Source: Clostridiaceae bacterium
Lineage (GTDB): Bacteria > Bacillota > Clostridia > DSM-8532
DNA: 60,220 bases
NCBI GenBank assembly: GCA_012516065.1
Contig: JAAYXD010000070.1
Location: forward strand, 1-60,220
Direction: 5' to 3'
This document shows positions 27,360 to 37,477 of the stretch, in pieces. The notes beneath the pieces were generated by a model that worked only from the letters and a program-made list of their open reading frames with translations, was not told where the DNA came from and made no database searches. Position 1 is the first letter of the stretch, and every line of letters starts with the position of its first letter. A program made the translations under genes and the position numbers.

Positions 27360-27502
27360 GTACAATAAGATATCCAAAAACTCCCAAGGAAACACTTCAG
27401 TTCAGGGTACCGCTGGCAAATCATGCGGGAGCTCTTGATAAACGGTTCGGGTAAAAAATAATTCCGGTATTTTAACCAGAAAAAATCCATGGAGGTGGTT
27501 CA

Positions 27503-30500
27503 ATGAGCATTACTAAAAACATTAAAAGAACAACGGCGCTTGTACTGATGCTGGCATTCGCACTTTTGTGCATGCCTGCTGTAAAGGCGGAAACAACGGT
27601 GTACAGTGAAAGCTTTCTGAATGGAATCGGTGCGGCGGTACAATCAGGAGGAGCAAAATTAACGCATGTTACCGGTAAAATATTTGACGAGAATGACGAC
27701 GGGTCGGCTTTATATGTATCAAACAGAATAAACAACTGGGATGCCGCAGATTTCAGGTTCAGTGACATAGGATTGCTGAACGGGAGGACATATAAAATTA
27801 CGGTAAAAGGATATGTCGATCCTGACGCAGATGTCCCGGCCGGCTCGCAAATCTGGCTTCAGACCGTCAACAGCTACGGCTGGTGGGGAGGCGTCGATAT
27901 TAAAGCCGGGGAGGCTTTCACGCTGACGGGTATATATACCGTCGATACGGGCAGCGACATAAGCCTGCGTGTCCAATCGAACGACCTCGGCGCTTCCGTT
28001 CCTTTCTATATCGGCGAGATAATAATTACAGAGCAGGCCGGCCAGGCTGTTCCTGCCGATGATGCCGAAGAACAGCCGAAAACTCCTGCCGAAACCTTTA
28101 CGCCGATAACCTTTGAAAATAATACCGCCGAAGGCTTTACCGGCAGGGCAGGAACCGAAATCCTTACCGTAACCGATGAAGCAAACCATACTGACGGCGG
28201 AAAATACTCGTTAAAGACGGAAGGAAGAGCAAGCACATGGCATGGTCCTTCTTTACGCGTGGAAAAATACGTGGACCAGGGCAGCGAATATAAAGTTTCG
28301 GTATGGGTTAAGCTGATTTCGCCCGAGAATGCGACACTCCAGCTGTCTACTCAAATCGGGGAAGGTTCGGGCGCGAGCTATGTAAATCTCGTATCGAAAG
28401 CCGTAAGCACGAGGGACGGCTGGGTCCAACTGGAAGGAATGTACCGTTACAACAATATGGGCAACGGATATCTGACTATATACGTTGAAAGCCCCAACAG
28501 TCCGGAAGCCTCGTTCTATATAGACGACATCAGCTTTGAAGCTACGGGGTCAAAACTCGACGGAATACAAAAAGACCTGAAACCTGTTAAAGATGTATAC
28601 AAGGACAAGTTTTTAATCGGTACCGCGATATCGCCGCAGGACTTCGAAGGATTAAGGTTCGAACTTCTGAATATGCATTTCAATTCCGTAACAGCCGAAA
28701 ACGCGATGAAACCAAGTGAGCTCCAGCCGACGAAAGGCAATTTTACGTTCGACGCCGCCGACAAGCTTGTTGACGCTGCGATTGATGCCGGAATGAAAGT
28801 ACATGGGCACACACTTGTCTGGCACCAGCAGTCTCCGGACTGGATGAACACATCAAAGGATGCCGAAGGCAATACGGTTTATCTAAGCAGGGAAGAAGCT
28901 CTTGAAAATTTGAGGAACCATATTAAGACAGTTGTCGAACATTTCGGCGGCAGGGTTATATCGTGGGATGTTGTCAATGAAGCAATGAGCGACAATCCGC
29001 CGAATCCGTCCGACTGGAAAGGCTCGCTTCGCAAATCCCCGTGGTATTACGCTATCGGGGAAGACTATGTAGAGCAGGCTTTCCTCGCAGCAAGGGAAGT
29101 GCTCGACGAACATCCCGAATGGGATATTAAGCTTTATTACAACGACTATAACCTTGACAACCAGAACAAGGCCCGGGCAGTCTACAATATGGTGAAGGAG
29201 ATTAACGAAAACTACCAGAAAACCCATCCGGGAAAACTTCTGATCGACGGCATAGGCATGCAGGGGCATTACTCCGTAAGCACAAACCCGACGAATGTTA
29301 AACTGTCGCTGGAAAGATTTATTGAATTAGGCGTGGAGGTCAGCATATCCGAGCTTGATGTCCGTGCGGGGAGCAATTTCCTGTTGTCCGAAAAAGAGGC
29401 CGACGCCCAGGGATACTTCTATGCCCAACTGTTTAAGCTTCTCAGTGATAATGCCGACAGTGTCGCCCGCGTTACGTTCTGGGGAATGGATGACGGAACA
29501 AGCTGGAGATCTGCCGAAAATCCTCTGCCGTTTGACAAGACTTATAAAGCAAAACCAGCATATTATGCCGTGGTTGATCCCGAGGCATTCATTGAAGAGC
29601 ATAAGCCCGAAACACCGGAAGCAAACAGGACATATGCCCCTTACGGCACTCCGGTAATCGACGGGATAGCCGATGAAATCTGGAACGACGCCCCGGAGAT
29701 TCCTGTTAACCGGTACCAGACAGCATGGCACGGCGCAAGCGGAACGGCGAGGGTTCTCTATGACGAGAGCAATTTATACGTCTTAATTAAAGTAAATGAT
29801 ACACAGCTTGATAAGGGAAGCGCTAATCCGTGGGAGCAGGATTCAATTGAAGTCTTCATTGATGAAAACAACGCGAAAACAACATTTTATGAAGACGATG
29901 ACGGGCAGTACAGGGTAAATTACGATAACGAGACATCTTTCAATCCCGAAAGCATTGCAGAGGGATTCGAATCTGCGGTAGAGGTTTCGGGAACAAACTA
30001 TACCGTTGAAGTAAAAATACCGTTCAGAACGATAAAACCGGTAAGCAACATGCAGATCGGCATTGATGTGCAGATTAACGACGGCAGCGACGGCGCGCGC
30101 CAGAGTATCGCCACATGGAATGATATCACAGGAAACGCTTACCAGGATACTTCCGTTATCGGTATCCTGGCATTCAGGGCCAAAAAGCCGGTAACCCGCG
30201 GCGAAGCTATTGTAATGATTATGAAAGCTTACGGCGTAGAGCCTCTGGATAACTGGACCGATAACTTCACAGACGCTTCAGGCGAATATGCGGGATATTA
30301 TGCAAAGGCTAAAGAAATCGGGTTTATTAACGGTATCGGCGGCAACAGGATAGGGGCGGATATCCCGATGACCCGGGAAATGCTGTACACAATGCTGTAT
30401 AATATCGAGAGTTTAACGGGGAAAATACAGGAAGCGGATATTTCGAACATTGATTTATCAGGCTTTTACGATTATAAAGAGCTTTCTGACTGGTCCTTAA

Positions 30501-30607
30501 AAGCTGTCAGGGCGCTCGTCAAATCGGGCAGGTTACGGGTAGATGGCAATGATCTGCTTCCGAAATCTTTCGTCGATGCTGAAGAAATAAACGCCATTCT
30601 GGAATAA
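27503..30607 (+). CDS. Cell-surface endo-1,4-beta-xylanase, CBM22-CBM22-GH10-CBM9-SLH
   Basis: Secreted, wall-anchored xylanase of 1034 aa. A signal peptide (1-~29, ending MPAVKA) leads to two CBM22-like modules (~31-175 and ~198-348). A GH10 catalytic domain follows (~355-705), with acid/base Glu493 in DVVNEAM and nucleophile Glu617 in SISELDV. A CBM9-type module (~715-890, [15 protein letters not shown]) and an S-layer homology region (~893-1034) complete it. Only about two SLH motifs fit in the last 140 residues rather than the usual three. GGAGGTGG sits 4 nt before the ATG. The layout matches xylanases of C. stercorarium and C. thermocellum. A decayed copy of its 3' end lies at 39.8-40.0 kb. 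It converges on a LacI-controlled uptake operon that probably handles its products. Confidence 0.96.
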   Translation: MSITKNIKRTTALVLMLAFALLCMPAVKAETTVYSESFLNGIGAAVQSGGAKLTHVTGKIFDENDDGSALYVSNRINNWDAADFRFSDIGLLNGRTYKITVKGYVDPDADVPAGSQIWLQTVNSYGWWGGVDIKAGEAFTLTGIYTVDTGSDISLRVQSNDLGASVPFYIGEIIITEQAGQAVPADDAEEQPKTPAETFTPITFENNTAEGFTGRAGTEILTVTDEANHTDGGKYSLKTEGRASTWHGPSLRVEKYVDQGSEYKVSVWVKLISPENATLQLSTQIGEGSGASYVNLVSKAVSTRDGWVQLEGMYRYNNMGNGYLTIYVESPNSPEASFYIDDISFEATGSKLDGIQKDLKPVKDVYKDKFLIGTAISPQDFEGLRFELLNMHFNSVTAENAMKPSELQPTKGNFTFDAADKLVDAAIDAGMKVHGHTLVWHQQSPDWMNTSKDAEGNTVYLSREEALENLRNHIKTVVEHFGGRVISWDVVNEAMSDNPPNPSDWKGSLRKSPWYYAIGEDYVEQAFLAAREVLDEHPEWDIKLYYNDYNLDNQNKARAVYNMVKEINENYQKTHPGKLLIDGIGMQGHYSVSTNPTNVKLSLERFIELGVEVSISELDVRAGSNFLLSEKEADAQGYFYAQLFKLLSDNADSVARVTFWGMDDGTSWRSAENPLPFDKTYKAKPAYYAVVDPEAFIEEHKPETPEANRTYAPYGTPVIDGIADEIWNDAPEIPVNRYQTAWHGASGTARVLYDESNLYVLIKVNDTQLDKGSANPWEQDSIEVFIDENNAKTTFYEDDDGQYRVNYDNETSFNPESIAEGFESAVEVSGTNYTVEVKIPFRTIKPVSNMQIGIDVQINDGSDGARQSIATWNDITGNAYQDTSVIGILAFRAKKPVTRGEAIVMIMKAYGVEPLDNWTDNFTDASGEYAGYYAKAKEIGFINGIGGNRIGADIPMTREMLYTMLYNIESLTGKIQEADISNIDLSGFYDYKELSDWSLKAVRALVKSGRLRVDGNDLLPKSFVDAEEINAILE

Positions 30608-30625
30608 AAAAATGAACTAAACGGA

Positions 30626-30655
30626 ACGGGCGGGGTTTCCCCGCCCGTATTTATT
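30626..30655 (+). terminator. Terminator of the xylanase gene
   Basis: ACGGGCGGGG (30626-30635) pairs perfectly with CCCCGCCCGT (30639-30648), followed by ATTTATT. It lies 16 nt after the stop codon. On the opposite strand it is followed by TTCCGTTTAG and could weakly stop the lacI transcript. A second small dyad, CATACAC / GTGTATG, is at 30656-30680. Confidence 0.85.
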
Positions 30656-30687
30656 CATACACCTTAATCGGTTGTGTATGTACTTTT

Positions 30688-31698
30688 CTAAGTTGTTCCC
30701 CTTAGTATAACCTCGGCCGATACTACATATTCGTGCCTGTCAAGTTTCTCACCGTTGATCATCGCCATCAAACATTCCACAGCATACTTTGACTGCAGTT
30801 CCGGTCTTACTTCCACCGACGATATCGCCGGCATAAACAGTTTGGAAACCGCCGTATTGTCAAAACCGATAACCTTTACATCCCGCGGTACGTTAATGTT
30901 ATGTGCATTAAGCGCAAATATAACGCCGGTTGCAGCCTGATCCGAGTTACATGCGACACCGTCGAATTCGATTCCTGATTTTATCAGCCTTGTTACCGCT
31001 TCATATGCACTGCTTGCCCCTGTTGTATCAACATCGATAAGAAGCCTTTTATCAATTTCGAGGCCATTTTCCTCCATTGCCTTCTTAAATCCCAGAAATC
31101 TCCCCGAAACACCCTCTTCTTTCTTCAACCAGTTTGACATGTACAAAATTTTCCTGCATCCTTTTGCTATAAGGGCATTTGTAACCACCCAGCTTGCATG
31201 AGCCACATCCACATACACCCTCGCAAAGTTCTTCCGTTTCACCTTTGTTTTCGGATCATATCCAATACATACAATCGGAATATCTTCCGGGAATTTATTA
31301 ATATCGGTCTGCCTGTCATAAATACAAATAATGCCGCTTACATTCTGAGCTTTTATCATCTCGCTGTATCTTACAGCATATTCATTATTATAGGATGTGT
31401 TGAATATCATCGTAATATAGCCCAAATCGAACAATTGCTCCTGGATTTTCAACGTAATAGCGGCAAAGTATTCGTTCGTTACTTCAGGAAGTATGACTCC
31501 TATTGCCTGTTGACGCCTTATACGCAAAGCTTTCGCCGTCATATTCGGGGTGTAATCGAATTCCCGGATGACCTTCAGAACCCGATCACGTGTTTCCTTC
31601 GAATACTTGCCCCTGTTATTTATAACCCTCGAAACCGTTGCTACCGAAACACCCGATTTTTCTGCTATATCCCTGATGGATACATTGTTTTTTACCAT
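30688..31698 (-). CDS. LacI-family transcriptional regulator
   Basis: The N-terminal helix-turn-helix and hinge read VSIRDIAEKSGVSVATVSRV followed by INNRGKYS, classic for LacI/GalR. The rest is a periplasmic-binding-like effector domain, with AIGVILPEVTNEYFA at its start and VIGFDNTAVS near the end. ATG 31698 is preferred over 31710 because AGGATGG lies between them. It is the last gene of the esterase-opp-MFS cluster, about 50 nt after the MFS gene. The 30-bp palindrome in front of that cluster is its likely operator. The inducer is probably a sugar from xylan breakdown, which is inference. Confidence 0.92.
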   Translation of the reverse strand: MVKNNVSIRDIAEKSGVSVATVSRVINNRGKYSKETRDRVLKVIREFDYTPNMTAKALRIRRQQAIGVILPEVTNEYFAAITLKIQEQLFDLGYITMIFNTSYNNEYAVRYSEMIKAQNVSGIICIYDRQTDINKFPEDIPIVCIGYDPKTKVKRKNFARVYVDVAHASWVVTNALIAKGCRKILYMSNWLKKEEGVSGRFLGFKKAMEENGLEIDKRLLIDVDTTGASSAYEAVTRLIKSGIEFDGVACNSDQAATGVIFALNAHNINVPRDVKVIGFDNTAVSKLFMPAISSVEVRPELQSKYAVECLMAMINGEKLDRHEYVVSAEVILRGTT

Positions 31699-31749
31699 AT
31701 ACAACACCATCCTGAGTAAAATAAATATATTACTGTGCCTGATATAATT

Positions 31750-32940
31750 TTAAGCGATTTTTTCGGTTTTGGATACATAAAATGTAAACATAACCAATAT
31801 CATTATTATCGGAACAATCATGCACAGATACATATATCCGTAACCAAGATGCACTGCAAGCACGCCTGCGAGTGTTGAGCCGATACCCTGGCCAATATCG
31901 ACCGCGGTATAGTATGTGCTGTTGGCTTTCCCCGTGTTGCCTTCTCCTGCCGCTTTGACGCACCAAACCTGGATAGTCGGCTGAAGTCCTCCATAGCCGA
32001 TACCGAACAACGCCGCAGCAATAAGCAGCCAGCTAAGCGATTTCGCAAAGTAAATAACTGCAAAAACAAGGGCAAATAAAACCGCGCATGGGTAGAAAAT
32101 TGTCTCTTTTTTTAAGTTATCGCTTATCCTGCCGAACAACGGACGTGAAATCAGCAAAAAAACCGCCGATACGGTAAAATAGTAGCCAATCCCGTATATG
32201 CCCTTGTTTTCAGCATATACGGCAATAAATGTGCTGATTGAACTGTAACTTATATTAATTAACGCCATCAGCGCGGCCGGGAAAATTGCACTTTTTGAAA
32301 AAAAAGAAAAACCTATATCCGACAGCTTTCTATTACTATACAAAGGCAGAGCCGGCTTTTTATCCTCAAGAGGCACATCCTTCTCAACAATCAGAATGCT
32401 GATAAGGCTGCCCGTAACCGCCAGTCCGAAGGATATCAGGAACATGGCAAAAAAACCGAATGCTTCAACAATCTGAAGCCCTAAATTCGGCGCAACGGCG
32501 CTTGCCAGCGATGATGCAATCCCGAATATTCCTATTCCGCGTCCCAGTTTATCTTCAGGCAGCGCTTCCGCTGCAATAGTACTGTTTGCGGTCGTGGTAA
32601 GGCCCCATCCGATGCCGTGCAGCAGCCGAAAAACTATCAGCGCGGCAACCGTAGTAGATTTCGAATAACCTAAAATAGCCGCTGAAATAAGAATAAGAGA
32701 AATAATAAGAATACCTCTCTTTTTCCGGTTATCCAGGATTCTTCCCGCGAACACCCTTATTATTATTGCCGTGATGGTAAACATCGTTACGACAAAGCCT
32801 GCTATATCCGATGAAAAGCCAAGCGACAGGGTATATTTGGGAAGTGTCGGTGTGAGTATATGAAAGCTTAATGCAGTAAAGATATTAACTATAAATATTG
32901 TTGTGAAGTTTCTGTTCCAGATGGTATTTCTCTTATTCAA
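31750..32940 (-). CDS. Major facilitator superfamily transporter
   Basis: A 396-aa membrane protein with about 12 hydrophobic helices. The MFS loop motif between helices 2 and 3 appears as AGRILDNRKKRG. The second-half equivalent is RPLFGRISDNLKK. It sits between the family 5 binding-protein gene and the lacI gene in one strand-consistent cluster, so it probably moves a related sugar or an end product. Direction of transport cannot be told; many relatives are annotated as drug or arabinose exporters. Confidence 0.85.
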   Translation of the reverse strand: MNKRNTIWNRNFTTIFIVNIFTALSFHILTPTLPKYTLSLGFSSDIAGFVVTMFTITAIIIRVFAGRILDNRKKRGILIISLILISAAILGYSKSTTVAALIVFRLLHGIGWGLTTTANSTIAAEALPEDKLGRGIGIFGIASSLASAVAPNLGLQIVEAFGFFAMFLISFGLAVTGSLISILIVEKDVPLEDKKPALPLYSNRKLSDIGFSFFSKSAIFPAALMALINISYSSISTFIAVYAENKGIYGIGYYFTVSAVFLLISRPLFGRISDNLKKETIFYPCAVLFALVFAVIYFAKSLSWLLIAAALFGIGYGGLQPTIQVWCVKAAGEGNTGKANSTYYTAVDIGQGIGSTLAGVLAVHLGYGYMYLCMIVPIIMILVMFTFYVSKTEKIA

Positions 32941-32982
32941 AGCATTATCCCCTTCGTCAGCAAAAAAATAGCACTACACTCA

Positions 32983-33013
32983 CTCCGCCAGCGGCAAAAT
33001 GCCGCTGGCGGAG
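32983..33013. terminator. Strong hairpin after the family 5 binding-protein gene
   Basis: Perfect 13-bp arms CTCCGCCAGCGGC / GCCGCTGGCGGAG around a 5-nt loop, placed about 20 nt after the binding-protein stop codon. No T-run follows directly on the minus strand (the nearest is ~15 nt on). It may therefore protect the upstream mRNA or attenuate the transcript into the MFS gene rather than stop it outright. Confidence 0.55.
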
Positions 33014-33034
33014 CGAGGCTGCTGCATTGACAGT

Positions 33035-34636
33035 TTATTCAAAGTAGGCATCCTTAAAGTTGAAATCTCTTCCGTTAATGTACCCCAGGGATTTAAGGTT
33101 GGACGCATAGAGATAGAAGGTTTCGGTTTCTACTATCGGAACCATCAGGGTTTCTTCAACTTCTATCCTTACGCCTTCTTTAACATAATTGTAGCATTCA
33201 TCCCTGTCCGTACTGGCAAGCGCTTTCTTGTAGTATTCGTATACCTTGTCAAACAAACCGGAATCCGCAGCGTGATCCCAGTTGGGAGAATAAGCCGGAT
33301 CACTGAATTTCAGGTATACAATAGGATAGCCGTTTCCGGAAAGCGTGATGTTCATATGGACATCATCTTCGTCCCCGCCTATAAATATGCCGACCGCCGT
33401 AGCACTGTCATAAGACCTTATTTCCAAATTAATACCCACATCGGAAAGATTCTTTTTGATAAGCTGGGCCATATCAATTATAGTGTCATCCAAATCGGTA
33501 ACCATAACGAGGTTAAGTTCTCCCGGTTTATAACCGGCTTCACTTAAGAGCTGCTTTGCTTTTTCCGGATCATAGGTCGAATAGACACTAGGATCATATT
33601 CTTCGATATAGGCACCTTTAAACAGACTGCTCATCGGCTGGTTGGCAACGGTTGCATAACCGTTATAAGCGCCCTTCACAATATCTTCTTTATTAATGGC
33701 ATAACTGATGGCCTGTCTTAATTTCTTATTGAAGGTCCATTCTTTTTCGTAGTTAAACAGCAGGTTCCATACGTTGCCATCCTTATAATTGCCGAGTGAT
33801 ACCCCATCGACACTGCCATTTTTTACTCTTTCCACATCCGTAAGGCTCGGTCCGAGCACTACGTCTACGTTGCCAAGCTCAAGCTCTATCATAGCCTGTG
33901 AATCTTCGGGTATTATGCGCATAACAAGGTTTTCAATTTTAGGCTTGCCATCCCAATATTTATCGAATGCTTTCAGCTTGCACTCATCACCCTGAACCCA
34001 TGAAACAAACTGGTAAGGGCCTGTTCCGACAGGCTTCCAGACGTAAAGATCACCGGCTTCTTCAATGGCTTTCTGGTTCGTTATCGCGTATGTGATATCG
34101 CACAACCTTGCAAGGGCATCACCGGCAGGCTGCAGAAGAGGTATTTTAATTTCGTAATCACTGATTTTCTCGATGTTGGCAAAATCGAAAATTGTCTCTT
34201 TTATATTCAGTTGTGTCCTGAATGTATTGAGAGACCAGATTACATCAGCCGCGGAAAACTTCTCGCCATTGTGGAATAATACCCCTTCGCGGAGCTTAAA
34301 AGTGATTGACATACCATCTTCGGCCCACTTCCACTCGGTTGCAAGTCCGGGTTTGATATTCCCTTCATTATCCTTGTTTACAAGTGTTTCGAAAATACTC
34401 TTCACGACTATAATGGAGTTTCCGTAACCGGAAGTGTAAGGATCATAGTTAGTCGGATCCGAGTTTACCCTGATAACCAGGGTATCCTTGCTTGATGCTT
34501 TGGTACCGGAGCCACCAGGCTCATTTCCCGCTGCCGGACCGGTTGGTTTTGCAGAACCCGTATTATTTCCGCTGCAACCGGCCAGGGTTGCTAAGACCAT
34601 TGTCAGTGCCAATAAAACTACTAAAATTTTTTTCAT
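33035..34636 (-). CDS. ABC transporter substrate-binding lipoprotein, family 5 (Opp/Dpp type)
   Basis: A 533-aa extracytoplasmic binding protein. The signal peptide ends in the lipobox LAGC (Cys at ~21), followed by a Gly/Ser/Pro-rich linker. The SBP_bac_5 fold shows DPTNYDPYTSGYGN, LREGVLFHNGEKFSAADVIWS, and QPMSSLFKGAYIE before the C-terminal lobe. It belongs with the oppBCDF genes that precede it in the transcript. Family 5 proteins bind peptides, nickel or oligosaccharides. The xylanase, esterase and LacI neighbours make an oligosaccharide (perhaps substituted xylo-oligosaccharide) the favoured guess. Confidence 0.93.
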   Translation of the reverse strand: MKKILVVLLALTMVLATLAGCSGNNTGSAKPTGPAAGNEPGGSGTKASSKDTLVIRVNSDPTNYDPYTSGYGNSIIVVKSIFETLVNKDNEGNIKPGLATEWKWAEDGMSITFKLREGVLFHNGEKFSAADVIWSLNTFRTQLNIKETIFDFANIEKISDYEIKIPLLQPAGDALARLCDITYAITNQKAIEEAGDLYVWKPVGTGPYQFVSWVQGDECKLKAFDKYWDGKPKIENLVMRIIPEDSQAMIELELGNVDVVLGPSLTDVERVKNGSVDGVSLGNYKDGNVWNLLFNYEKEWTFNKKLRQAISYAINKEDIVKGAYNGYATVANQPMSSLFKGAYIEEYDPSVYSTYDPEKAKQLLSEAGYKPGELNLVMVTDLDDTIIDMAQLIKKNLSDVGINLEIRSYDSATAVGIFIGGDEDDVHMNITLSGNGYPIVYLKFSDPAYSPNWDHAADSGLFDKVYEYYKKALASTDRDECYNYVKEGVRIEVEETLMVPIVETETFYLYASNLKSLGYINGRDFNFKDAYFE

Positions 34637-34687
34637 GATTGCTATTTCCCCCTTGTATATTTTTGGCTGCCTTTTACAACAACCTGA

Positions 34688-35626
34688 TTAGACGTTATAA
34701 CAGGAAACAAAATGTCCCGGCTTTATTTCCACCAACTGCGGGTCATCCGTTTTGCACCTGCTTGTTGAATACTTGCACCTCGCTGCAAAACGGCATCCCG
34801 GCTGAGGATTTATCGGCGATGCAATTTCACCGTGCAGGATTTCGCGTTTCTGCTGTTCATCAATGTCAATGCTTGGAACCGCCGAAAGAAGCGCTTTTGT
34901 ATACGGATGAACCGGATTGCTGAAAAGCTCCTGTGTTTCTGCCAATTCAACTGTTTGACCAAGATACATTACCATAACGCGATCGGATATATGCTTAACG
35001 ACAGACAAGTCATGCGTTATGAAAATATAGGTAAGTTTTAATTTTTCCTGAAGTTCCAGCATAAGGTTCAGGATCTGGGCCTGAATCGATACATCCAGAG
35101 CACTCACTGGCTCATCGCATATTATGAATTTCGGCTCAAGCGCAAGAGCGCGCGCTATTCCGATTCTTTGACGCCGGCCGCCGTCAAGTTCATGGGGATA
35201 CGATGTCTCAAACATTTTGCTTAATCCCACCATCTCCATCAGCTCACTGGCGCGCTGTCTTGCATCTTTCCGCTTCATTCCGTCAATCAGGAGCGGCTCC
35301 ATAATAATATCAATCACGGTCATTCTCGGATTAAGTGATGAGTACGGATCCTGAAAAATGAACTGCATTTTTCGCAGGAGTTCACGGCACTCCTTTTTTG
35401 AAATAAAAGTGATATCCTTATTCTCGAAGATTATCTTTCCCGATGTCGGCTGGTAAAGATGGATAATTGTCCGCCCGAGCGTCGACTTTCCGCATCCCGA
35501 TTCACCAACAATACCGAATGTCTCGCCTTCATTTATACTGAACGATATTCCGTCCACGGCATGCAGTTTTCCGCCCTGAACATCAAAGTATTTTTTAAGG
35601 TTTTCTACTTTCAGAATTACACTCAA
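34688..35626 (-). CDS. oppF: Opp-type ABC transporter ATPase (OppF)
   Basis: Second ATPase of the importer. Walker A is GESGCGKSTLGR, Walker B is FIICDEPVSALDVS, and the C-terminal oligopeptide/dipeptide extension contains PGCRFAARCKYSTSRC. The signature loop is unusual: it reads ELDGGRRQRIGIARAL where LSGGQ-type sequence is expected, with Asp in place of the Ser. The start is the TTG at 35626, which overlaps the oppD stop codon (TTGA) and has GAGGGGG upstream; the longer frame to 35665 lies inside oppD. Confidence 0.93.
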   Translation of the reverse strand: MSVILKVENLKKYFDVQGGKLHAVDGISFSINEGETFGIVGESGCGKSTLGRTIIHLYQPTSGKIIFENKDITFISKKECRELLRKMQFIFQDPYSSLNPRMTVIDIIMEPLLIDGMKRKDARQRASELMEMVGLSKMFETSYPHELDGGRRQRIGIARALALEPKFIICDEPVSALDVSIQAQILNLMLELQEKLKLTYIFITHDLSVVKHISDRVMVMYLGQTVELAETQELFSNPVHPYTKALLSAVPSIDIDEQQKREILHGEIASPINPQPGCRFAARCKYSTSRCKTDDPQLVEIKPGHFVSCYNV

Positions 35627-36606
35627 TGTGATTTCACCCCCTCGCTGCACAAAGGTGAGACACAACGGACGAGATGGCCGTCCCCGATATCAACTAACTT
35701 AATGCGCTGATCGCATTTATCCGATTTATTAAAACACCTGTTCGCAAATTTACAGTTCTCCGGTAAGGAAGTAGGATCGGGCATGGACCCTTTAATCGGT
35801 TTCAGCCTCTTGCCCGATAAACTGTTGCCCGGAAGCGCATCAAAAAGCCCTTTCGTATATGGGTGCGCGGTATTTTTAAAGACTTGCCTGAGCGTACCCA
35901 TTTCAACAATTTCCCCGGCATATATCACAGCCACCCTGTCACACATCTTTGCAATTACGCCGAGGTCATGAGTTATCAAAATATTCGAAGTTCCTTTTTT
36001 CTCCTTAAGCTGCTCCATCAGCTCAAGAATCTGTGCCTGTATTGTCACGTCAAGCGCTGTCGTCGGCTCATCCGCAATTAACAGGTTCGGATTGCATGCA
36101 AGAGCAATTGCAATAATCACACGCTGCTTCATACCTCCGGAGAATTTATGCGGGTATTCGGCATACCTGTTTTTCGGGATACCTACCATTTCAAGGCATT
36201 CTTCGGCCATCTCCCTCGCTTTGTCTTTTGACACTTTATTGTGAAGCATTATAACCTCACTTATCTGATCCCCGACATAGGTACTCGGATTAAGTGCAGA
36301 CATGGGGTCCTGAAAGATCATTGATATCTTGTTCCCGCGCAGCGTACGCAAATACTTTTCATTCGCCGCGAGAATATTCTCGCCTTCAAACAGTATTTCG
36401 CCCTGTGTTACAACGGCCGGCGGGACAGGAAGCAAACCCATAATACTGAGAGCTATCGTTGTTTTTCCGGCACCCGTTTCCCCGACCAAACCAAGCGTTT
36501 CTCCGGACTTTACATCAAAGCTCACATCGTTTACGGCTTTGACGATTCCCTCTTCTACGCGGTACTCTACGGACAAGTTTTTAACCGAAAGAATTACTTC
36601 ACTCAC
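35623..36606 (-). CDS. oppD: Opp-type ABC transporter ATPase (OppD)
   Basis: First ATPase of the importer. Walker A is GETGAGKTTIALSIMG, the signature is FSGGMKQRVIIAIAL and Walker B is LLIADEPTTALDVT. The C-terminal Cys-containing oligopeptide extension has ENCKFANRCFNKSDKC, which in this family can hold an iron-sulfur cluster. It is 4 nt from oppC and overlaps oppF by 4 nt, so it is part of one tightly coupled unit. Confidence 0.95.
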   Translation of the reverse strand: MSEVILSVKNLSVEYRVEEGIVKAVNDVSFDVKSGETLGLVGETGAGKTTIALSIMGLLPVPPAVVTQGEILFEGENILAANEKYLRTLRGNKISMIFQDPMSALNPSTYVGDQISEVIMLHNKVSKDKAREMAEECLEMVGIPKNRYAEYPHKFSGGMKQRVIIAIALACNPNLLIADEPTTALDVTIQAQILELMEQLKEKKGTSNILITHDLGVIAKMCDRVAVIYAGEIVEMGTLRQVFKNTAHPYTKGLFDALPGNSLSGKRLKPIKGSMPDPTSLPENCKFANRCFNKSDKCDQRIKLVDIGDGHLVRCVSPLCSEGVKSH

Positions 36607-36610
36607 TGAT

Positions 36611-37477
36611 TTACCTTCCCTTCAATTTCGGATCGAATGCGTCACGAAGCCCATCGCCGAACATATTTATTGCAAAAACGGTTATCGATATCATTATTCC
36701 GGGATATGTGACGAGATAAGGATAATCTCTGATGTATGCCCTGCCCTCGGAAAGCATCGCGCCCCATTCCGGTATCGGCGGCTGGGCGCCAAGCCCGATA
36801 AAGCTGAGCATTGAAGCGTTTAAAATACCGCCTGCAACACCCATTGTAAAAGTAACGATGAAAACCGATAGTATATTTGGGAAAATATATTTGAACATAA
36901 TCCTGAAGTCGCTCGCTCTTGTAACCTTCGCAGCTTCAACATATTCCTTATGACACTCCGCCATGACCTGCGCCCTTATAAGCCTCGAAACTCCGGGTAT
37001 GGCGCCCATTGACAGAGCAATCAGCATACTTACTATTCCGCCTCCGAGAGTCGCGGCAATGGCAATTGAAAGCAGGATGCTTGGAATAGCAAGGAACACA
37101 TCGACAATACGCATGATTATATTATCCGTCCTGCCTCCGTAGTAACCTGAAATCATTCCTATGATCAGAGCCGTAAACATCGATATGGCCGTAGTGCTTA
37201 TACCGACACTGAGCGATACGCGGGCGCCGTATATCATGCGGCTGAACACATCTCTGCCCAAATCGTCGGTTCCGAACCAGTGTTCACTGTTCGGCTTCGT
37301 CAATCGTATCGAAACATTCTGATCATCATATCCGTAAGGCGCTATAAATGGCGCAAACAATGCAACAAGAATGATAAATACAATAAATATCAATCCGAAA
37401 ACCGCAAGCTTGTTACGGCAAAATCTGCGAAAAAACAGCTTGAATTGACTTTTTCTGCCGGATTTTGATGCGTTCAT
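36611..37477 (-). CDS. oppC: Opp-type ABC transporter permease (OppC)
   Basis: A 288-aa inner-membrane permease. After a basic start and a first helix (LAVFGLIFIVFIILVALFAPF) comes the HWFGTDDLGRDVFSRMIYG block typical of DppC/OppC. The binding-protein-dependent transport domain follows, with the EAA-like loop around EYVEAAKVTRASDFRIMFKYIFPN. It overlaps the oppB stop by one base. Confidence 0.94.
   Translation of the reverse strand: MNASKSGRKSQFKLFFRRFCRNKLAVFGLIFIVFIILVALFAPFIAPYGYDDQNVSIRLTKPNSEHWFGTDDLGRDVFSRMIYGARVSLSVGISTTAISMFTALIIGMISGYYGGRTDNIIMRIVDVFLAIPSILLSIAIAATLGGGIVSMLIALSMGAIPGVSRLIRAQVMAECHKEYVEAAKVTRASDFRIMFKYIFPNILSVFIVTFTMGVAGGILNASMLSFIGLGAQPPIPEWGAMLSEGRAYIRDYPYLVTYPGIMISITVFAINMFGDGLRDAFDPKLKGR

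Noticed and set aside
27380-27460. Possible c-di-GMP riboswitch before the xylanase gene
   Set aside because: The conserved core sequences of GEMM-I and c-di-GMP-II aptamers are not present.
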